22,143 nucleotides of DNA, from positions 1 to 22,143 of the forward strand of contig CAZQTW010000087.1 in NCBI GenBank assembly GCA_964596165.1. Direction: 5' to 3'. The DNA is from CAYUQT01 sp964596165 (GTDB lineage: Bacteria; Planctomycetota; Phycisphaerae; UBA1845; JAFGLZ01). This document shows positions 16,078 through 22,143 of this stretch, piece after piece. The position numbers were made by a program, and so were the translations under genes. A model generated the notes under the pieces. It did not search any database. It saw only the letters and a program-made list of their open reading frames with translations, and had not been told where the DNA came from. How positions within the stretch are numbered: the first letter of the stretch is position 1; each line of letters opens with the position of its first letter.

Positions 16078-18258
16078 ATGCGGCTTACACAACTGTCCAT
16101 TACAAACTACCGGGCACTCAGGGAGGTAACGATCCCTCTGTCACGTTTTGGTTGCCTCATCGGAGAGAACAACTCGGGCAAGTCGTCCTTCTTGCAGGCG
16201 TTGTCGCTGTTCTTCTCCGGCACCAAGTTGGCCGCCAGCCACTTCTTCGATGAGTCTAAGCCGATTCGCATCGCGGTAACCTTCGAAGATATTACTGATG
16301 CGGACTTAGCTCGATTGGCGGAAGAGCATCGCACGCGGGTTACCGGGATCACCAAGAATGGCCGTCTTGTTCTCGTCCGTACCTACGACACCACTGGGAA
16401 GAGTGCGCTGCTCTACAACACGCTCACGCCTAACGACGCCCGTTTTTCTGCGGAGAACATTGCCGCTCTTGTCAGAGGCGGTCGTCCAGGACAAGCATTC
16501 GTCGATAAGGTAGTGAAGGTGTTCCCGGAATTGAGCGGCAACGTCGATACGACCATGAATCAGGATGCCGTGAAGCAGAATATTCAGGAACTCGCCGACT
16601 CATTGCCTGACGATCGGAAGACTGCCGCCGATCAACCTCTGCCGACGGGCATTGACAAGAGCATCGAGCCGATGCTGCCTGACCCGATCTATATCCCGGC
16701 GGTGAAAGACCTTGCTGACGACATCAAGACAACCGAGAGCACCCCGTTCGGCAAAATCCTGGCCATCCTTCTGCAAGCCGTCGAGTCCAAGTTGCCCGAT
16801 GCGCAACGGCTCTTCGAAGAACTCAACGCCAAGCTCAACCGCGTCCAGCAGCCAGACGGAACGGTCGTGGACGGGCGGCTCGATGAGGTAAAACTGATCG
16901 AGTCCACCGTCGAGAAGTACGTCCGCGAGAGTTTTGCCGACGTCGCACTCCGTATCACGATCCCGCCGCCGGAATTGAAGACGGTCTTCTCGTCCGCCCG
17001 CATCTTCGCCAACGATGGTGTTGACGGCCTGATTGATTCCAAGGGCGACGGGTTGCGTCGCGCAATTGTCTTCTCCATCCTGCGATCCTACGTGGAACTC
17101 AAAGCAAAGCTCGTGCCCGCCACGACGACGGTCGAAGAGCCAGCCCAAGCTGCCGAACCGGCGCAGCCGCAAGTGGAACCCGCCCCGGCGTCCTACCTGC
17201 TGTTGTTCGAGGAACCGGAATTGTTCCTGCACCCCAAGGCCCAGCACATCCTCTTCGATGCTCTGCGGGTCTTCGCCAAAGAACACCATGTTCTCGTCAC
17301 GACTCACTCTCCGATGTTCTTCGGTCCCGGGGCGACGGAAACGTTTGTCAAGCTACGCAAGGTGTCGGATGACGCGATAGCGCCCAGACCATTCACGCTG
17401 GTCAAGCCGGTTGACCTGTCCGACATGACCGCCAAGGACCAGTTTCAGATTATCTGTTTTGAGAACAACAACGCTGCTTTCTTTGCGGACACGGTGGTCC
17501 TGGTCGAGGGCGATAGCGATTATCTGCTTATGCCACACATCGCCAGGACCCTTGACCCCGCGTGGGACGTGGCGAAAGTGCCGCTTGTATTCGCTCGGAT
17601 CACGGGAAAAGGCAATATCCGGAGATATCGGGAGTTCTTCAAACGATTCGGTGTGCGAGTACCGGTCATCGCCGACCTCGACCTGCTGGTCAACGGCTTC
17701 GATCACATTGCCCCCGATGATACCCTTAAGACCGCCAGAAACAATCTGCTGGCAAAGGTCGATGAGTTGATCGTGCCCGATGCCAACGGCCCTTCCGCGA
17801 AGGACGCCAAAGACGCCCATGATTCCGGCGAACTCCGGGGCTTGTGGCGACGGGTCAGAGAGTCCCAGGCGAAGCTCCAAGCTGGAACATGCACCCAAGC
17901 AGAGCATGATGCCGCCGTTGAGGCATTCTTCGCATGGCAGCAGAAATCCGATCGCTTGGCTGTCCTCAAGACCAGTTCGGACGTGCAGATCATCCAGTTG
18001 AAGCACCGTTTGTTGGAGATGCTGCGGGCGGTCGATGTCTACGTGCTGGAACGCGGCGCGATCGAGCAGTACTACCCCGACACCATCACGGGAGCGGATA
18101 AGCCGTCGCGTGCCCAAGACTTCTGTGCCAAGGTTGCCACGCGCGATGCGATCCTTGCCTGTTGCGGTGAGCAGGAGTTCATGCGCGATAGGGCACTGGT
18201 AAAGGAGAAGGAGTTCACCCTCATCTTCGGAGGCATTTTCAAGGGAATAAATGGTTAG
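16078..18258 (+). CDS. OLD-family ATPase-TOPRIM nuclease
   Basis: This 726-residue protein has an N-terminal SMC/ABC-like ATPase. Its motifs are LSITNYRALREVTI, Walker A GENNSGKSS (residues 29-37), Walker B LLLFEEPELFLHP (about 376-388) and the switch histidine in VTTHSPMF (about 407). A TOPRIM nuclease domain follows, with VVLVEGDSDYLLMP (Glu near 478) and VIADLDLLVNG (DxD near 533). OLD proteins are DNA nucleases; GajA of the Gabija defence system is a relative, but the GajB UvrD-like helicase is not adjacent here. A Pro/Ala/Glu-rich insert (VEEPAQAAEPAQPQVEPAPA, about 352-372) precedes Walker B. ATG 16078 is chosen because AAAGGGG (16066-16072) is 5 bp upstream; an in-frame ATG at 16051 lies inside the helicase gene. 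Confidence 0.88.
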   Translation: MRLTQLSITNYRALREVTIPLSRFGCLIGENNSGKSSFLQALSLFFSGTKLAASHFFDESKPIRIAVTFEDITDADLARLAEEHRTRVTGITKNGRLVLVRTYDTTGKSALLYNTLTPNDARFSAENIAALVRGGRPGQAFVDKVVKVFPELSGNVDTTMNQDAVKQNIQELADSLPDDRKTAADQPLPTGIDKSIEPMLPDPIYIPAVKDLADDIKTTESTPFGKILAILLQAVESKLPDAQRLFEELNAKLNRVQQPDGTVVDGRLDEVKLIESTVEKYVRESFADVALRITIPPPELKTVFSSARIFANDGVDGLIDSKGDGLRRAIVFSILRSYVELKAKLVPATTTVEEPAQAAEPAQPQVEPAPASYLLLFEEPELFLHPKAQHILFDALRVFAKEHHVLVTTHSPMFFGPGATETFVKLRKVSDDAIAPRPFTLVKPVDLSDMTAKDQFQIICFENNNAAFFADTVVLVEGDSDYLLMPHIARTLDPAWDVAKVPLVFARITGKGNIRRYREFFKRFGVRVPVIADLDLLVNGFDHIAPDDTLKTARNNLLAKVDELIVPDANGPSAKDAKDAHDSGELRGLWRRVRESQAKLQAGTCTQAEHDAAVEAFFAWQQKSDRLAVLKTSSDVQIIQLKHRLLEMLRAVDVYVLERGAIEQYYPDTITGADKPSRAQDFCAKVATRDAILACCGEQEFMRDRALVKEKEFTLIFGGIFKGING

Positions 18259-18267
18259 GAAGCAAAC

Positions 18268-20088
18268 ATGGCGAAAAGCAATACACGACTGGAACTGACC
18301 TGGATCGGCAAGGAGAACCGGCCGAAGCTGGAGCCGCGGATTCTCATCGAGGATCCCACCAAGTCGTATCATGCGAAGCATAGAGTTTATGGCTCACGCG
18401 GAGACGCGGAGACGCAGAGCGGAAAAGGCAAAAACTCCTCCGCGTCCTCCGCGCCTTCGCGTGAGGATATCTTCGACAACCGGCTGATCTTTGGCGACAA
18501 CCTCCTCGCCCTCAAGGCCCTCGAGCAGGAGTTCACCGGCAAGATCAAGTGTATCTTCATCGACCCGCCTTACAACACGGGCAGTGCCTTCAGCCATTAC
18601 GATGACGGCGTCGAGCATTCGCTCTGGCTGTCGTTGATGCGGGACCGGCTAGAAATCCTTCGCCGGATGCTCTCCGATGACGGGTCGCTATGGATTACGA
18701 TTGATGACAATGAGTGTCACTACCTGAAGATTCTGTGCGACGAAATCTTCGGACGGGCCAACTTTGTGGCGAATGTGGTGTGGCAGAAGAAATTCTCGCC
18801 GCAAGCTAATGCTGTTTGGCTTTCAGATAGCCATGACCATATCCTTGTTTATGCCAAAGACAAATCCGTCTGGCGTCCCAATCTCCTGCAGCGATCCGAA
18901 ATTGCTGATGCGCGCTATTCCAATGCCGACAATGTCCCCCGCGGACCATGGTCGTCTGGCGACTTCACCATCAGCCTCTCAGGTGGTCAACGCGGTGCGC
19001 AATTTGCACGAACCGGCGAGAGCGAGAACATCTACGAAATAGAAACTCCGTCGGGTCGCAAGCTAATGCCTACGAGAGGACGTTGTTGGGGTGCGTCAAG
19101 AAAGCGGTACCTTGAACTGTTGGCTGACAATCGCATCTGGTTCGGTATTAACGGGAACAATGTGCCTCGGATAAAACGATTCCTATCAGAAGTGCAAGAA
19201 GGGATTGTTTGCATGACAGTTTGGTTGAGGACTGAAGTTGGCGACAATCAAGATGCAAAACGTGAGGTTATGGCCTTCAACAACCGAGATGTGTTCAGTA
19301 CACCGAAGCCTGAACGTCTGCTCGGGCGCATTCTTGAAGTTGGAAGCGATCCCGGCGACTGGGTCCTCGACTCCTTTGCCGGTTCCGGCACAACCGGCGC
19401 GGTGGCCCACAAGATGGGCCGCCGGTGGATCATGGTGGAGCTTGGCGAGCACTGCCACACGCACATCATCCCGCGTCTGAAGAAGGTGATTGACGGCGAG
19501 GACCCCGGCGGGATCACCAAAGCCGTCAACTGGAAAGGTGGCGGCGGGTTCCGCTACTACCGGCTGGGGCCGTCGCTGATTGTCAACGACCAGTGGGGTA
19601 ACCCCGTCATCAACCGCGCGTTCAACGCCGGGATGTTGGCGGAAGCCATGTGCAAACTGGAGGGCTTCACCTTCGATCCGAACCCGGACGTGTACTGGCA
19701 GCAGGGCCGGAGTTCGGAGACTGACTTCATCTATGTGACGACCCAGATGATGACCAAGGAGATGTTGACGAAGCTCAGTGACGAGGTCGGCCCGAACCGC
19801 AGCCTGCTGATCTGTTGCAGCGCCTTCCGCTGCGATGTCAGCCAGTTCGAGAATCTGACAGTGAAGAAGATCCCCAAGGCAGTCCTCAAGAAGTGCGAAT
19901 GGGGCCACGACGACTACTCGCTGGAGATCAAGAACCTGCCTGCGCCCCCGGAAGAAGACGTGCCACGCGGAGACGCGGAGACGCCGAGAGATGAGAAAAA
20001 GAAAGGCAGGAAGTTCGGCAAGGGCAAGAATGAGCAAGGGCCGAGTTTATTCGATATGGCGGGCATCGAATCCGGAGGTCCCAAATGA
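18268..20088 (+). CDS. mod: Type III-like DNA adenine methyltransferase (Mod), beta class
   Basis: This 606-residue protein carries the catalytic motif IV DPPYNTGSAF (about residue 99) ahead of the SAM-binding motif I DSFAGSGTTGAVAH (about 368). That is the order of beta-class N6-adenine/N4-cytosine methyltransferases such as type III Mod. Supporting segments are IFGDNLLALKALEQEFTGKI, HSLWLSLMRDRLEILRRML and TPKPERLLGRI. The middle part (about 170-340) should hold target recognition. It would protect host DNA by modifying the site recognised with Res, encoded two genes downstream. Two repeat arms are translated within it: SRGDAETQSGKGKNSSASSA near residues 43-62, between otherwise adjacent family segments, and RGDAETPRDEKKKGRKFGKG near the C-terminus. 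AGGAAG lies 5 bp before the ATG. The stop overlaps the GxxExxY start. Confidence 0.9.
   Translation: MAKSNTRLELTWIGKENRPKLEPRILIEDPTKSYHAKHRVYGSRGDAETQSGKGKNSSASSAPSREDIFDNRLIFGDNLLALKALEQEFTGKIKCIFIDPPYNTGSAFSHYDDGVEHSLWLSLMRDRLEILRRMLSDDGSLWITIDDNECHYLKILCDEIFGRANFVANVVWQKKFSPQANAVWLSDSHDHILVYAKDKSVWRPNLLQRSEIADARYSNADNVPRGPWSSGDFTISLSGGQRGAQFARTGESENIYEIETPSGRKLMPTRGRCWGASRKRYLELLADNRIWFGINGNNVPRIKRFLSEVQEGIVCMTVWLRTEVGDNQDAKREVMAFNNRDVFSTPKPERLLGRILEVGSDPGDWVLDSFAGSGTTGAVAHKMGRRWIMVELGEHCHTHIIPRLKKVIDGEDPGGITKAVNWKGGGGFRYYRLGPSLIVNDQWGNPVINRAFNAGMLAEAMCKLEGFTFDPNPDVYWQQGRSSETDFIYVTTQMMTKEMLTKLSDEVGPNRSLLICCSAFRCDVSQFENLTVKKIPKAVLKKCEWGHDDYSLEIKNLPAPPEEDVPRGDAETPRDEKKKGRKFGKGKNEQGPSLFDMAGIESGGPK
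18393..18465 (+). repeat. Complete 73-bp palindromic (MITE-like) repeat inside mod
   Basis: The ends CTCACGCG and CGCGTGAG are perfect inverted repeats. The arms extend imperfectly to about 27-31 bp (left 18393-18419, right 18435-18465) around a short A-rich centre. It lies in frame between conserved parts of the methyltransferase N-terminus and adds about 24 residues. Related arms occur at 19964, 20105 and 20513. Confidence 0.75.
19964..19984 (+). repeat. Left-type repeat arm in the mod 3' end
   Basis: 21 bp are identical to the left arm of the 73-bp element (18395-18415). It encodes RGDAET near the methyltransferase C-terminus, leading into a Lys-rich tail. Confidence 0.8.
20074..20081 (+). 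repeat. GGAGGTCC, left copy of an 8-bp direct repeat (also a ribosome binding site)
   Basis: It lies 3 bp before the GxxExxY ATG at 20085, with GGAGG as its Shine-Dalgarno. The same 8 bp recur at 20543-20550 before the Res ATG. It may be a target-site duplication or simply two similar ribosome binding sites. Confidence 0.4.
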
Positions 20089-20558
20089 ATCCACATAAGA
20101 ACAACTCCGCGTCCTCCGCGCCTTCGCGTGAGATCGACGAGATTACCGGAGAAATTGTAGACGCCGCGTACAAATTGCACACGGGACTTGGTCCGGGGTT
20201 ACTGGAGTCCGTTTACGAGACGGTGCTCGCCCGTGACCTGGAACGCCGGGGATTGCGGGTCGAAAGGCAGAAAATGGTGGAATTCGAGTATGACGGAATG
20301 CGCTTCGAGGATGGGTTACGGCTGGATTTGTTTGTCGAAGGATGCGTCATTGTGGAGTTGAAATCCGTCGAGAAGATTGCTCCGGTGCATTCCAAGCAGC
20401 TACTGACCTACCTTCGCCTGATGAACCTGCCGGTCGGGCTGCTGGTCAATTTCGGCGCGGCGACACTCAAGGAGGGTTTATCTCGCGTGGTGAACAACTA
20501 TATCCCTTCCTCCTCCGCGACTCCGCGTCTCCGCGTGAACCAGGAGGTCCGGCCATGA
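20085..20558 (+). CDS. GxxExxY protein (PD-(D/E)XK nuclease-like)
   Basis: This 157-residue protein has the naming motif G38-LL-E41-SV-Y44 in GLGPGLLESVYE. It also has a PD-(D/E)XK-like core in which D81 (RLDLFVEGCVIVELKSVEK) precedes E91-L-K93, a nuclease-superfamily signature. The biochemical role of GxxExxY proteins is not established. The family's usual start resembles EINEITGEIVDAA; the first 16 residues here (NNSASSAPSRE) are translated from a repeat arm, as are the C-terminal SSSATPRLRVN residues. The gene overlaps both neighbours by ATGA junctions, so it is translationally coupled between Mod and Res. It could be an accessory of the restriction system or a passenger that inserted without breaking the operon. 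Confidence 0.85.
   Translation: MNPHKNNSASSAPSREIDEITGEIVDAAYKLHTGLGPGLLESVYETVLARDLERRGLRVERQKMVEFEYDGMRFEDGLRLDLFVEGCVIVELKSVEKIAPVHSKQLLTYLRLMNLPVGLLVNFGAATLKEGLSRVVNNYIPSSSATPRLRVNQEVRP
20105..20132 (+). repeat. Right-type repeat arm at the GxxExxY 5' end
   Basis: 28 bp are identical to the right arm of the 73-bp element in mod (18438-18465). It is translated as SASSAPSRE. Confidence 0.85.
20513..20539 (+). repeat. Right-type repeat arm at the GxxExxY 3' end
   Basis: Its reverse complement shares 18 bp, TCACGCGGAGACGCGGAG, with the left arm at 18394-18411. It ends just before the Res ribosome binding site and is translated as SATPRLRVN. Confidence 0.8.
20543..20550 (+). repeat. GGAGGTCC, right copy of the 8-bp direct repeat (Res ribosome binding site)
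   Basis: It is part of AGGAGG (20542-20547), 7 bp before the Res ATG at 20555, which fixes that start. It is identical to 20074-20081 at the other side of the GxxExxY gene. Confidence 0.4.
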
Positions 20559-22143
20559 GCATCCTACACATCAACGCGATCAGCAACCGACTGAGCCTGC
20601 GGCCTCCGCAGCGGGAATCCGTCGAAATCCTGGCGCGCGTCTGCGAGATCATCGAGCTGTCGAAGGATGCCGACCCGGCCGTGGCGCTGGCGGCGATCAA
20701 GAGCGAGTTCCCGACGGTCGAGGACTTCGAGCGGGAGTTCCCGTCGCTGTGCTTCGCCCTGGCCACGGGCGTGGGCAAGACGCGGCTGATGGGCGCGTTC
20801 ATCGCCTACCTGCACCTGGCCGAGGGAATCCGCAACTTCTTCGTACTCGCGCCGAACCTCACGATCTACAACAAATTGATCGCCGACTTCACGCCCAACA
20901 CGCCCAAGTACGTCTTCAAGGGCATTGGCGAGTTCACGGTCAACCCGCCCGTGGTCATAACCGGCGAGAACTACGAGTCCGGGGCAGGCGTGCGTGGCGG
21001 TCGGCTGTTCGATGACGGCGTCCACGTCAACATCTTCAACATCTCGAAGATCAACAGCGAGGTGCGCGGCGGCAGCGCCCCGCGCATCAAGCGATTGAGC
21101 GAGTACATCGGCCAGAGTTACTTCGATTACCTGGCGGGCCTGGACGACCTGGTGATGCTGATGGACGAGAGCCATCGCTATCGGGCGACGGCGGGTGTAC
21201 GGGCGATCAATGAACTCAAGCCGATCCTGGGTCTGGAACTGACCGCCACGCCACAGGTGGAGGCGGGTGGACGGACCGTGCCATTCAAGAACGTGATCTA
21301 CAGCTACCCGCTGGCATCGGCCATGACGGACGGGTTCGTCAAGGAACCGGCCGTGGCGACCCGCGAGAACTTCGATCCGAATGCCTACTCGGCCGATGGA
21401 TTGGAGAAAGTCAAACTGGAAGACGGCGTGCGGATTCACGAAAACACCAAGGTCGAACTGGAGGTGTATGCCCGCAACAACGACAAGCCGATCGTCAAGC
21501 CGTTCATGTTGGTTGTGGCGACGGACACCACCCACGCCAATGCCCTCCAGCAGGTCATCGAGAGCGATGCGTTCTTCGAGGGTCGGTACAAGGGCAAGGT
21601 CATCCAGGTTCACTCGAACATCCGGGGCGAGGAGAAGGATGACGTCGTCCAGCAGTTGTTGACCGTCGAGCATCCGGACAACCCGGTGGAGATCGTCATC
21701 CACGTCAACATGCTCAAGGAGGGCTGGGACGTCACGAACCTCTACACCATCGTCCCCCTACGAGCGGCGAACTCGCGGACGCTCGTCGAGCAGTCCATCG
21801 GTCGCGGCCTGCGTCTGCCCTACGGCAAGCGTGTGGGCGTGCCAGCCGTGGATCGGCTGACAATCGTTTCGCACGATAAGTTCCAGGAGATTGTGGACCA
21901 TGCGAACGACCCGAACTCGATCATCCGGGCGGGTGTGGTGATCGGGCGGGACATCCCCGAGGCGGGCCGCAAGGCCGTCGAGGTGAAGAGCGCGTTCGAG
22001 CAAGCAATCTCCGGCGGTGTCGTTCCCGCTCGTCCTGCAGTGGGCGGGCAACCCGCGACCGAACAAAGAAAGCTCTTTGAGAAGCCCGAGGAGCAGGAGG
22101 TCGCCAAGGCGACCTACCAGGTCATCAAGCAGTACGAACGGCT
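20555..22143 (+). CDS. res: Type III restriction enzyme Res-like helicase subunit (cut by window end)
   Basis: The frame opens at ATG 20555 (MSILHINAISNRLSLRPPQR) and stays open for 529 codons to the window edge. It encodes an SF2 helicase of the type III Res kind. Motifs are Walker A CFALATGVGKTRLMG (about 65-80), motif Ia FFVLAPNLTIYNKL, the DESH box MLMDESHRYRA (about 205), motif III ELTATPQ, and HVNMLKEGWDVTNLYTIVPL followed by VEQSIGRGLRLPYG. Res translocates on or switches along DNA using ATP and cuts it with a C-terminal PD-(D/E)XK domain, expected beyond the window. It would work with Mod, encoded upstream. The start overlaps the GxxExxY stop by 4 bp and has a strong AGGAGG. No break is visible in the part shown. 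Confidence 0.88.
   Translation, partial: MSILHINAISNRLSLRPPQRESVEILARVCEIIELSKDADPAVALAAIKSEFPTVEDFEREFPSLCFALATGVGKTRLMGAFIAYLHLAEGIRNFFVLAPNLTIYNKLIADFTPNTPKYVFKGIGEFTVNPPVVITGENYESGAGVRGGRLFDDGVHVNIFNISKINSEVRGGSAPRIKRLSEYIGQSYFDYLAGLDDLVMLMDESHRYRATAGVRAINELKPILGLELTATPQVEAGGRTVPFKNVIYSYPLASAMTDGFVKEPAVATRENFDPNAYSADGLEKVKLEDGVRIHENTKVELEVYARNNDKPIVKPFMLVVATDTTHANALQQVIESDAFFEGRYKGKVIQVHSNIRGEEKDDVVQQLLTVEHPDNPVEIVIHVNMLKEGWDVTNLYTIVPLRAANSRTLVEQSIGRGLRLPYGKRVGVPAVDRLTIVSHDKFQEIVDHANDPNSIIRAGVVIGRDIPEAGRKAVEVKSAFEQAISGGVVPARPAVGGQPATEQRKLFEKPEEQEVAKATYQVIKQYER

Noticed and set aside
13214..18258. Gabija (OLD nuclease plus helicase)
   Set aside because: The helicase is SNF2/DEAH type, not the UvrD-like GajB, and the gene order differs.
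13214..20088. DISARM (SNF2 helicase plus methyltransferase)
   Set aside because: No DrmA helicase, DrmB (DUF1998) or DrmC phospholipase-D protein is seen; the methyltransferase is type III Mod-like.
18393..20539. CRISPR array
   Set aside because: The similar short repeats are inverted, unevenly spaced and lie inside coding sequence; there are no regular spacers or cas genes.
20564..21703. Minus-strand open frame (379 codons) at the right edge
   Set aside because: It mirrors the Res helicase frame, which holds Walker A, DESH and motif VI.

Overview
The window is GC-rich bacterial DNA with two dense gene blocks separated by two non-coding stretches of 430-470 bp. No rRNA, tRNA or taxonomic marker gene was seen. 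A large secreted glycosidase-like protein, an FAD oxidoreductase with a C-terminal discoidin-like domain, a TMTC-type membrane/TPR protein and a Gly/Tyr-rich exported-looking protein together resemble Planctomycetota or a related environmental lineage. That assignment is inference only.

Left part (1-1986): the C-terminal end of an unrecognised Gly/Tyr-rich protein is followed by a small toxin-antitoxin islet. An intact UPF0175 antitoxin-like gene overlaps a DUF3368 PIN-type toxin gene. The pair lies between two perfect 123-bp direct repeats, and each repeat carries the 3' end of a decayed higA antitoxin. The right-hand copy is fused to a remnant of a HigB toxin.

Middle part (2058-11062, all minus strand): in order of transcription these are an FAD-dependent oxidoreductase, a secreted clan GH-A-like glycosidase with its own consensus-like promoter, a serine O-acetyltransferase, a NUDIX hydrolase and a TMTC/DUF1736 TPR membrane protein. 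This looks like ordinary chromosomal metabolism. The TMTC gene carries an in-frame, repeat-derived insertion.

Right part (11447 to the window end, all plus strand): a tightly packed, translationally coupled operon that reads as a composite anti-phage or restriction island. A promoter and a dyad precede an excisionase-type HTH protein. Then come a frameshifted DUF4062/AlbA-type ATP-binding protein, an SNF2-type DEAH helicase, an OLD-family ATPase-TOPRIM nuclease, a type III-like adenine methyltransferase (Mod), a GxxExxY PD-(D/E)XK-like protein and a type III restriction subunit (Res) cut by the window edge. The likely logic is that Mod and Res mark and cleave DNA while the OLD nuclease and SNF2 helicase add an ATP-driven module. 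I do not recognise this exact set as a named system.

A short palindromic repeat family (arms of the CACGCGGAGACGCGGAG type) occurs four times between 18393 and 20539. One complete 73-bp copy is inserted in frame in mod. Other arms form the mod C-terminus and both ends of the GxxExxY gene, which is also bracketed by an 8-bp direct repeat. This suggests the GxxExxY gene arrived as a small mobile unit and that the 73-bp copy is a gene-less relative of it.
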